Positions 1 through 5,644 of a stretch of 7,147 bases of DNA are shown piece by piece. The DNA is from Kangiella sp. (lineage in GTDB: Bacteria > Pseudomonadota > Gammaproteobacteria > Enterobacterales > Kangiellaceae). Numbering within the stretch: position 1 is the stretch's first letter; each line of letters starts with the position of its first letter. The stretch lies in the NCBI GenBank assembly GCA_026195755.1, contig JAPHRL010000296.1:1-7147 (forward strand), written 5' to 3'. The notes below the pieces were generated by a model. That model made no database searches, was not told the DNA's origin, and saw only the letters and a list, made by a program, of their open reading frames with translations. The translations under genes and the position numbers were made by a program.

Positions 1-1
1 A

Positions 2-391
2 CAAGAACAGTTAGCCACATTAAGTGGTTTAAGCATCCGCACCATTCAGCGGATTGAAAGTGGCAATCGCGCCAGTTTGGAGTCATTAAAGTCTCTCGCT
101 GCTGTTTTCGAAACTGATATCGAAACATTACAAAAGGAGATTATCGTGATAGACAAGAAAACCGAAGAGTGGAAAGCACAGCCCTTATACTTACGTTTAA
201 ACCTAGTAGGCATTAGGAAACGCTCACATTTGATATTTTTGGAACAGGCTTTTGCGCTTGCAGGGCTAATAACGTGGCTTGGGGGCATATTCCTTGAAGC
301 GGCACTTCTGCCTTTTGCACCTGCACTATTCTTTAGTGCATATATCGCTGCTTACACAGTTCGCAAGGGTGACCAAGCTAAAGTTTGGTAA
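2..391 (+). CDS. XRE-family HTH regulator with C-terminal membrane segment (5' partial)
   Basis: The frame is open from the left edge to a TAA stop at 389-391 and gives 129 visible residues; the start lies outside the window. The first 37 or so residues fit the second half of an XRE/Cro-type helix-turn-helix: a recognition-type helix with SIRTIQRIESG, followed by SLESLKSLAAVF, which is typical of the helices that close this fold. A charged linker (about residues 48-62) follows. From about residue 82 to 120 there is a strongly hydrophobic stretch with a short break, fitting two membrane helices, and the protein ends in a basic tail. This suggests a membrane-tethered DNA-binding protein, but ligand and targets are unknown. 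A TTG at 77 could be called as a start, but it would cut through the HTH domain, so I treat it as an internal leucine codon. The HTH call is fairly sure; membrane insertion is inferred from hydrophobicity alone. Confidence 0.8.
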   Translation, partial: QEQLATLSGLSIRTIQRIESGNRASLESLKSLAAVFETDIETLQKEIIVIDKKTEEWKAQPLYLRLNLVGIRKRSHLIFLEQAFALAGLITWLGGIFLEAALLPFAPALFFSAYIAAYTVRKGDQAKVW

Positions 392-461
392 ATCCTATAA
401 GGAGAAGCCAAAAAAGACTTACAGCTAACCCCGAACAAAGCTAACAAATATAGCTAATTTA

Positions 462-539
462 TGTCATTCATCACGGCGCTTTCTGGGGTCGCCCGCTAAA
501 GCGAGCGACTACAAAGCCACTGGATACCGCAGTATGACA
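462..539. repeat. Imperfect palindromic intergenic element with central hairpin
   Basis: The ends are exact inverted copies, TGTCAT at 462-467 and ATGACA at 534-539. The centre (488-509) is a strong hairpin: GTCGC pairs with GCGAC and CGCT with AGCG, separated by one C/A mismatch and a tiny A-rich loop. Between centre and ends the arms are only partly complementary, with GCTTT at 478-482 facing AAAGC at 513-517. The right arm also has a small hairpin, ATAC/GTAT around 524-533. The design resembles the dispersed REP-like or MITE-like intergenic palindromes common in proteobacteria. Only one copy is in the window, so its repeat nature is inferred. No T tract follows the hairpin, so it is not a standard terminator. 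Confidence 0.5.
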
Positions 540-571
540 AACATTCCTATCAATTATTTAGGAGCACGATC

Positions 572-599
572 AAAAAAAGGCGCTTAAAGCGCCTTTTTT
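572..599. terminator. Bidirectional rho-independent terminator
   Basis: The stem GGCGC (579-583) pairs with GCGCC (589-593) around a TTAAA loop. Seven A residues flank it on the left (572-578) and six T residues on the right (594-599), so it can terminate from either strand. It lies about 20 bases past the stop of the minus-strand transsulfuration unit and can also stop readthrough from the plus-strand regulator gene. Confidence 0.85.
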
Positions 600-618
600 A
601 TTGAGTACGTGATAAGTG

Positions 619-1794
619 TTAGAACTTCAACGCCTGATCAATATCAGCAATCAAATCTTCAACGTCTTCAATGCCTACCGATAAACGCACCAGGTTTTCC
701 AAAATGCCGATTTCCTGACGGATCTCGTAAGGTACCGAAGCGTGAGTCATGATTGCAGGATGATTAGACAAACTTTCAACACCACCTAAACTTTCAGCCA
801 AAGTAAATAACTTCAACTTTTCCATAAAGGTACGTGAATTCTTGGCTGCCTGCTCTTCGGTGTCTCCTTTGACCAGAATTGAGATCATACCACCGAAACC
901 TTTCATCTGTTTCTTAGCCAGTTCATGCTGAGGATGCGAAGCAAGCCCCGGAAAATAAACCGCATCAATTTGCGGGTGCTTGGCTAAATGCTCAGCGATA
1001 ATCTGACCACTGGCATTATGCTGCTTCATACGTAGTGCTAACGTTTTAAGGCCACGTAATGCAAGGTAACTATCGAATGGGCCCTGAATCGCTCCAACTG
1101 AGTTATGCAGGAAAGCCATTTGCTCACGCAACTCATCGTTATCACCAACCACTGCCATACCACCGACCATATCAGAGTGACCGTTTAAGTATTTAGTCGC
1201 TGAATGCATCACGATATCAAAACCATAATTCAATGGTTGTTGATTGTAAGGTGTAGCAAAAGTGTTATCGGCTACAGCAATCAGGTTGTGTTTCTTAGCA
1301 AAATCAGCAATTGCCTGCATATCAACCACTTTCAACATCGGATTCGTTGGACTTTCAACCCAAATCATCTTCGTGTTTGGCTTGAGTGCTTTTTCCAGAT
1401 TGCTTAAATCAGACAAGTCGACAAAGCTGAAATCAAGATTAGCTGTACGCTTACGCACTTTATCGAACAAGCGGAAAGTACCACCATAAAGATCGTCCAT
1501 CGCAATAACGTGCGAACCGGCATCCAATAACTCAAGAATGGTGCTGGTTGCCGCCATGCCTGAAGCAAAGGCATAACCCTGCTTACCGTCTTCTAAATCG
1601 GCTACACAGCGCTCATAAGCCATACGCGTTGGGTTTTGACTACGTGAATACTCATAGCCAGTATGTTCACCAGGACTTGGCTGGGCATAAGTCGAGGTAG
1701 TAAAAATAGGAGGCATCACAGCGCCAGTGATTGGCTCTGGTGATTGACCAGCGTGAATCACGCGGCTAGCAAATTTCAATTTTTTATCTGACAT
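619..1794 (-). CDS. metB: Cystathionine gamma-synthase / gamma-lyase (Cys/Met metabolism PLP enzyme)
   Basis: This 391-residue protein belongs to the fold-type I PLP family of Cys/Met metabolism enzymes and has the usual length (E. coli MetB is 386). Visible hallmarks are the cofactor phosphate site YEYSRSQNPT (47-56, with Tyr49 and Arg51 from the neighbouring subunit), SGMAA (78-82), Tyr103 that stacks on the PLP ring, Asp176 in VADNTFA that binds the pyridine nitrogen, and the Schiff-base lysine Lys201 in SATKYLNGHSD. The C-terminal AESLGGVESL and GIEDVEDLIADI stretches closely resemble MetB. Gamma-synthase makes cystathionine from an activated homoserine and cysteine; gamma-lyase splits cystathionine to cysteine, 2-oxobutyrate and ammonia. 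Sequence motifs alone do not separate the two. Sharing a transcription unit with a cystathionine beta-synthase-like gene favours gamma-lyase (reverse transsulfuration), although the symbol given follows sequence resemblance. The ATG at 1794 has AAAGG about 11-12 bases upstream and follows the previous gene by 34 bases. It acts in the cytoplasm as a likely tetramer. Confidence 0.9.
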   Translation of the reverse strand: MSDKKLKFASRVIHAGQSPEPITGAVMPPIFTTSTYAQPSPGEHTGYEYSRSQNPTRMAYERCVADLEDGKQGYAFASGMAATSTILELLDAGSHVIAMDDLYGGTFRLFDKVRKRTANLDFSFVDLSDLSNLEKALKPNTKMIWVESPTNPMLKVVDMQAIADFAKKHNLIAVADNTFATPYNQQPLNYGFDIVMHSATKYLNGHSDMVGGMAVVGDNDELREQMAFLHNSVGAIQGPFDSYLALRGLKTLALRMKQHNASGQIIAEHLAKHPQIDAVYFPGLASHPQHELAKKQMKGFGGMISILVKGDTEEQAAKNSRTFMEKLKLFTLAESLGGVESLSNHPAIMTHASVPYEIRQEIGILENLVRLSVGIEDVEDLIADIDQALKF

Positions 1795-1828
1795 AGAATT
1801 CTTTACCTTTAAACCTTAACGATTTGTT

Positions 1829-2143
1829 CTAAAAGCGAGGACGGTCGGCTTTAGCCTGTTCTTTCTTGTACTGTTTAACAATACGATAGGCTTTAAAAAT
1901 TTGTTTGTGGAATGGAATCATCAATAAGACACCAACCACCATAATAATCCAAGGGTAATAGGGCCAGTTGATAGCGTTAATCAACAGACCACCATCCTTC
2001 TCATTGTTCATATAGATTTCATAACCGGCGAAAACCACTAGTGCCATGCCAATTATATCGAGTAACAATGCGACAGCAGAGAGCTTAAATGCTTCATGCT
2101 GTTGGCTTGATTGCGGATTTTGCTTTTCATTCAAACCGCTCAT
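1829..2143 (-). CDS. Small two-helix membrane protein of unknown function
   Basis: I do not recognise this family. From the chosen start the product has 104 residues. A polar, glutamine-rich N-terminus (1-19) is followed by a hydrophobic segment (about 20-42), a short loop with NNEKDGG and aromatic residues (NWPYYPW, 59-65), a second hydrophobic segment (about 63-78) and a strongly basic tail ending ADRPRF. The predicted form is two membrane helices with both ends in the cytoplasm, given the positive tail. The ATG at 2143 shares its A with the TAA stop of the upstream enzyme gene (TAATG) and has AAGGG about 8 bases upstream, the arrangement expected for translational coupling. An in-frame ATG at 2170 would add nine residues but would overlap the upstream gene by 28 bases, so it is less likely. 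Its place between two transsulfuration enzymes suggests a linked role (anchor, regulator or transport helper), but nothing in the protein itself shows a function. Confidence 0.75.
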   Translation of the reverse strand: MSGLNEKQNPQSSQQHEAFKLSAVALLLDIIGMALVVFAGYEIYMNNEKDGGLLINAINWPYYPWIIMVVGVLLMIPFHKQIFKAYRIVKQYKKEQAKADRPRF

Positions 2144-3108
2144 TACAGAAACCCTTTTTCCTTCATCCACTCATCGTTATACATTTTTGACAAATAACGA
2201 TTACCGGTATCGCAGACCAAGGTCACCACATTCTTAGGTTCGGTCTGCTCCTGACAATAACGTAAAGCTGCTGCTAACAAGGTACCGGTTGAAGAGCCAC
2301 CCATAACCGCTTCTTTACGCATCAAGTCACGCGCTGCCATCAGCGCATCCTTATCAGTAACGGTGTAAGCCTTATCAAACAGGCTCATATCGCAAATATC
2401 AGGGATAAAATCTTCACCAATTCCCTCAATTACCCAGCTTCCAGCTTCTTTGATTTCACCGGTTTTCAAGTAATCAACTAGAATCGAGCCTTCCGGATCG
2501 GCTAATACCATTTCGACATTCGGATTCTTTTCCTTCATGTAACGACCAATGCCAGTTATGGTGCCGCCTGAACCCACGCCCAATACGACTGCGTCAACTT
2601 TGCCATCCAGCTGCTCCCAGATTTCCGGGGCTGTAGTTTCGTAATGCGCCTGAATATTAGCGTCGTTAGAGAATTGATTGATAAAGAACCAGCCGTTTTC
2701 TTCCGATAAGCGTTTAGCCACATCCTGATAATACTCAGGATGGCCTTTGCCGACGTCCGAGCGGGTACGAAGCACTTCCGCACCAAAAGCGCGCAAGTTA
2801 TATTCTTTCTCCATACTCATCTTGTCCGGCATAACGATTTTCAAGGTATAGCCTTTCTGAGATGCTACTAAGGCAAGACCCAGCCCAGTATTACCGGCAG
2901 TTGCTTCGATCAGCGTATCGCCTGGCTTGATATGGCCCGCTTTCTCAGCAGCTTCAATCATACTGACCGCAATGCGATCCTTAATCGAAGCTCCAGGGTT
3001 TTGCGACTCCATCTTACCAAACAGGCGACATTTGCCTGTATCCAGATTTTGGAATTCCACCATTGGCGTATGGCCAATCATCTCAAGAATATTGCTGTAT
3101 ACCTTCAT
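2143..3108 (-). CDS. cbs: Cystathionine beta-synthase / cysteine synthase family protein (catalytic core only)
   Basis: This 321-residue fold-type II PLP enzyme is predicted to condense serine and homocysteine to cystathionine in the cytoplasm. Visible features are IGHTPMV near the N-terminus, the Schiff-base Lys43 in GASIKDR, the substrate loop EATAGNTG (68-75), the PLP phosphate loop GVGSGGTITG (177-186) and GGSSTG (270-275), whose serine contacts the pyridine nitrogen. DPEGSI (204-209), EGIGEDFIP (228-236) and the C-terminal CDTGNRYLSKMYNDEW resemble beta-synthases more than CysK or CysM cysteine synthases. There is no N-terminal heme region and no C-terminal regulatory CBS-domain pair, so it would not be regulated by S-adenosylmethionine in the way the human enzyme is. 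The ATG at 3108 has GAAGG with about 4 bases of spacing. It is the first gene of a three-gene unit; its stop overlaps the next start by one base. An O-acetylserine-using cysteine synthase is the main alternative. Confidence 0.85.
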   Translation of the reverse strand: MKVYSNILEMIGHTPMVEFQNLDTGKCRLFGKMESQNPGASIKDRIAVSMIEAAEKAGHIKPGDTLIEATAGNTGLGLALVASQKGYTLKIVMPDKMSMEKEYNLRAFGAEVLRTRSDVGKGHPEYYQDVAKRLSEENGWFFINQFSNDANIQAHYETTAPEIWEQLDGKVDAVVLGVGSGGTITGIGRYMKEKNPNVEMVLADPEGSILVDYLKTGEIKEAGSWVIEGIGEDFIPDICDMSLFDKAYTVTDKDALMAARDLMRKEAVMGGSSTGTLLAAALRYCQEQTEPKNVVTLVCDTGNRYLSKMYNDEWMKEKGFL

Positions 3109-3120
3109 AAAACCTTCGCG
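3109..3120 (-). promoter_or_regulatory. Ribosome binding site of the cbs-like gene
   Basis: On the minus strand the bases just before the ATG read CGCGAAGGTTTT. The GAAGG core is well placed and supports the 3108 start. With the likely -10 box just upstream, the 5' leader would be only about ten bases, leaving no room for a riboswitch. Confidence 0.6.
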
Positions 3121-3124
3121 TTTA

Positions 3125-3143
3125 GGTTATAACAACCGGTTAT
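3125..3143. promoter_or_regulatory. Candidate operator: two abutting palindromes and a GGTTAT direct repeat
   Basis: GTTATAAC (3126-3133) and AACCGGTT (3134-3141) are perfect 8-bp palindromes placed side by side. The same stretch carries GGTTAT twice (3125-3130 and 3138-3143), 13 bases apart, a little more than one helical turn. It overlaps the candidate -10 box of the minus-strand unit, so a bound protein could repress that promoter. The binding protein is not known. Confidence 0.35.
3126..3131 (-). promoter_or_regulatory. Candidate -10 box of the transsulfuration unit
   Basis: The minus strand reads TATAAC, five of six matches to the sigma-70 -10 consensus. I could not find a good -35 box at 16-18 bases upstream, so the promoter is either weak and activator-dependent or misplaced. 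The box lies inside the palindrome GTTATAAC. Confidence 0.3.
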
Positions 3144-3221
3144 TTGTCGAATGGCCGCTACTTTACCATATTGCTCAATCGAATAAACCCATTTGATCAG
3201 ATCCAACCAGTTGCCTCAGCA

Positions 3222-3250
3222 GTGACATCCTTATAGCCATAAAGCATACT
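3222..3250 (+). promoter_or_regulatory. Candidate sigma-70 promoter of the E1 fusion gene
   Basis: GTGACA (3222-3227, five of six to TTGACA) and CATACT (3245-3250, four of six to TATAAT) are separated by 17 bases. Transcription would begin near 3257 and give a leader of about 29 bases before the ATG at 3286. A TATAAA at 3271-3276 is a rival -10 box that would give a nearly leaderless message, but it lacks a -35 partner. Confidence 0.35.
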
Positions 3251-3285
3251 AACCGCCAATTTTTCATCCATATAAAAGCTATAAA

Positions 3286-5523
3286 ATGTTAGATCGCGCC
3301 AGTGTCATTGATAACAATTTTCAGATTGCTGTGAAAACAGCAAAATTCCCAGAAAAAGTTAGTAATATCAAAGCGTCAGTGACGCAGCTCTCGCCTAACG
3401 AGTTTGTCGAACTATTCGAATCTCAAGTCATCAGCCGCCATCTCGACTTACGTGCCAGAATTCTCAAGGATCAAGGTATTGGCTACTACACCATTGGTAG
3501 CAGCGGACACGAGGGCAATGCGGTTCTGGGTAAAGTGTTCCGCCATACCGATATGGCCTTTTTGCACTACCGCTCAGGCGCTTTAATGACTCAACGCTCG
3601 CGCCAATTGCCTAATATCGACCCGATTCGCGATCAAATTTTATCGCTGGTAGCAGCCAAAGAAGACCCTATCTCACAAGGTCGTCATAAAGTCTTTGGTA
3701 GCGCGCCCTTATTCGTGCCACCACAAACCAGTACCATTGCCTCGCATCTACCCAAAGCGATGGGAGCCGCCTGGTCTCTCGGACGTGCAGAGCGCAACAA
3801 TTATGATGCCAACATTCCCGGCGACAGCGTGATTTTGTGTAACTTTGGTGACGCCAGTTTTAACCATGCCACCGCCCAGTCAGCATTTAATACTGCCCAA
3901 TACCTGTCTTATAAAGGCGAACCTTTGCCGCTGGTCTATATCTGCGAAGACAATGGCATTGGCATTTCGGTTTCAACACCACCGAACTGGGTCGAAAATA
4001 ACGTTAGAAATCGCCAAAGTATTGAGTACATCCAGTGTAATGGCCTGCATCTGCCGGATGTTTATCTGGCAGCACTTGAAGCCGAAGAGATTGCCCGCCA
4101 TGAGCGACGCCCAGTGTTCCTGCACATGAAAACAGTGCGCTTGATGGGCCATGCTGGCAATGATACCGAAAGCATTTATCACAGTATCGAACAGATTGAG
4201 CAAACCGAAGCACAGGATCCCTTATTACACTCGGCACGAATCTGCATCGAAGCAGGTTATCTCTCAACCGAAGATGTACTCGATATGTACGAGAACACTC
4301 GTCAAAAAGTAGAGAAAACGGCAGAACAGGCCATCAATCTACCTAAAATCAGCACTGCCGAGGAAGTATGCGCTTCCATCGCACCTGAGCTGCCTGCCAA
4401 AGAGAAGCCTCCTATCGCTAAAATCACGCGTCGCCAGGAGCTTTTCGAGATTGGTCGCCAGTTTAAGTTTCTGGATAAGCCACGCAGCATGGCGCAACTG
4501 ATCAACTATGCACTGACCGATTTGATGGAACAATATCCAAACTCCATCATGTTCGGCGAAGATGTCGGTAAAAAAGGCGGTGTTTACAGCATTTCCACTA
4601 ATTTACAGAACCGGTTTGGCGAGCATCGTGTTTTTGACACTCTATTAGATGAAACCAGTATTTTAGGTACCGCCATTGGCGCAGCCCATTTAGGTTATCT
4701 GCCGGTTCCAGAAATTCAGTTTTTAGCTTATACCCACAATGCGATTGACCAAATTCGCGGCGAAGCATCTACGCTATCCTTCTTCTCGAATAACCAATTC
4801 ACCAATCCAATGGTGGTTCGAGTCGCAGGCCTGGCCTATCAGAAAGGCTTCGGTGGGCATTTCCACAACGACAACAGCATTGGTTTCTTGCGTGAGATTC
4901 CGGGAGTCATTCTGGCCTGTCCTTCCAATGGTCAGGATGCCGCCAAGATGATGCGCGAAGCGTTCCGTCTGGCTGATGAACAAAAACGCGTCGTCGTTTT
5001 CCTCGAACCAATTGCCTTATATCACGCCAAAGATCTGCACGAAACCGGTGACAACGGTTGGCTGTTTGAATATCCCGAACCTAATGAAGTGACTGAGTTT
5101 GGTGAGCCGGGTTTACGCAAACCAATCAACAGCAAAGGCAAGGAAGTCGAAGGCAAAGACATGCTGATCATCAGCTATGGCAACGGCTATTACCTGTCCG
5201 CACAGGCGCAAAAAGACTTAAGCGACAAACATAAGCTGGATGTCACTATCATGGATTTACGATGGCTTGCCCCGTTAAATCATGACCAAATTGCCGCAAT
5301 TGCCAGCCAATATAAGAAAGTATTGATTGTCGACGAATGCCGCAAAACCGGTTCGGTCAGTGAAGAAGTTATCACCGGCCTGGTTGAACGCCTCGACAAG
5401 CTACCGCAAATCAAGCGCATCACCGGCCACGACACCTTCATCCCAATTGGCACTTCATGGCAGTACGTTCTTCCCAGCAAAGACGACATTATCAAAGCTG
5501 CCGTTGAGTTAAAGGCATTATAA
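3286..5523 (+). CDS. Fused E1 alpha-beta 2-oxo-acid dehydrogenase, thiamine-diphosphate dependent
   Basis: The 745-residue product joins two subunits that are usually separate. Residues about 35-345 are E1 alpha-like: IGSSGHEG (70-77), LHYRSGAL (93-100), the cofactor stretch FGDAS...CEDNG (187-224) and RLMGHAGND (285-293), whose His289 matches the active-site loop histidine. A charged linker (about 345-400) follows. Residues 400-745 are E1 beta-like: FGEDVGKKGGVY (423-434), EIQFLAY...DQI (476-490), GGHFHNDN (523-530, His527 in the catalytic position), then a transketolase C-terminal-type domain (about 624-740). E1 enzymes decarboxylate a 2-oxo acid and pass the acyl group to the lipoyl domain of an E2 core. 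Overall it looks most like branched-chain keto-acid E1, but the substrate cannot be read from sequence. The cofactor motif is GDA plus DN rather than GDG plus NN. No E2 or E3 gene is adjacent. The ATG at 3286 lacks a Shine-Dalgarno site; conserved sequence begins only near residue 35, so the N-terminus is uncertain. It is divergent from the transsulfuration unit. Confidence 0.88.
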   Translation: MLDRASVIDNNFQIAVKTAKFPEKVSNIKASVTQLSPNEFVELFESQVISRHLDLRARILKDQGIGYYTIGSSGHEGNAVLGKVFRHTDMAFLHYRSGALMTQRSRQLPNIDPIRDQILSLVAAKEDPISQGRHKVFGSAPLFVPPQTSTIASHLPKAMGAAWSLGRAERNNYDANIPGDSVILCNFGDASFNHATAQSAFNTAQYLSYKGEPLPLVYICEDNGIGISVSTPPNWVENNVRNRQSIEYIQCNGLHLPDVYLAALEAEEIARHERRPVFLHMKTVRLMGHAGNDTESIYHSIEQIEQTEAQDPLLHSARICIEAGYLSTEDVLDMYENTRQKVEKTAEQAINLPKISTAEEVCASIAPELPAKEKPPIAKITRRQELFEIGRQFKFLDKPRSMAQLINYALTDLMEQYPNSIMFGEDVGKKGGVYSISTNLQNRFGEHRVFDTLLDETSILGTAIGAAHLGYLPVPEIQFLAYTHNAIDQIRGEASTLSFFSNNQFTNPMVVRVAGLAYQKGFGGHFHNDNSIGFLREIPGVILACPSNGQDAAKMMREAFRLADEQKRVVVFLEPIALYHAKDLHETGDNGWLFEYPEPNEVTEFGEPGLRKPINSKGKEVEGKDMLIISYGNGYYLSAQAQKDLSDKHKLDVTIMDLRWLAPLNHDQIAAIASQYKKVLIVDECRKTGSVSEEVITGLVERLDKLPQIKRITGHDTFIPIGTSWQYVLPSKDDIIKAAVELKAL

Positions 5524-5593
5524 TGCTTTGCTGCAAATGATATCAGTCTGACTTTGTTGTGTAGCAACATTCGGTTCAGCAACCATCGCTCAT

Positions 5594-5624
5594 AAAAAAT
5601 GCCGCTTAAAAGCGGCATTTTTTT
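5594..5624. terminator. Bidirectional rho-independent terminator between convergent genes
   Basis: ATGCCGCTT (5599-5607) pairs with AAGCGGCAT (5610-5618) around a tiny A-rich loop. Six A residues precede the stem (5594-5599) and seven T residues end it (5618-5624), so it works on both strands. It lies 70 bases after the E1 stop and 20 bases after the transporter stop on the other strand. Confidence 0.9.
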
Positions 5625-5644
5625 CAACTAACTATTGTAACTAA

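Larger units (their letters stand above)
392..618. other. Non-coding gap between regulator and transsulfuration genes
   Basis: No credible gene is seen in this 227-base stretch. A 12-codon ATG frame at 461 has no recognisable ribosome site and lies within a palindrome, so it is not called. The gap holds a palindromic element (462-539) and a bidirectional terminator (572-599), each listed separately. Confidence 0.7.

Noticed and set aside
77..391. A shorter regulator gene starting at TTG 77
   Set aside because: The frame continues upstream through a recognisable helix-turn-helix, so 77 is an internal codon.
461..499. Twelve-codon open frame from ATG 461
   Set aside because: It lies inside a palindrome, has no recognisable ribosome site, and is too short to support.
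2144..2170. Upstream ATG at 2170 for the small membrane protein
   Set aside because: It would lie inside the preceding enzyme gene, while the ATG at 2143 has a well-spaced AAGGG and the common TAATG overlap.
3109..3285. Riboswitch or T-box leader for the transsulfuration genes
   Set aside because: The likely leader is very short and shows no extended stem set or terminator/antiterminator pair.
5280..5627. Minus-strand open frame across the E1 gene end and terminator
   Set aside because: It is antisense to conserved E1 coding sequence and its start lies within the terminator; a shadow frame.
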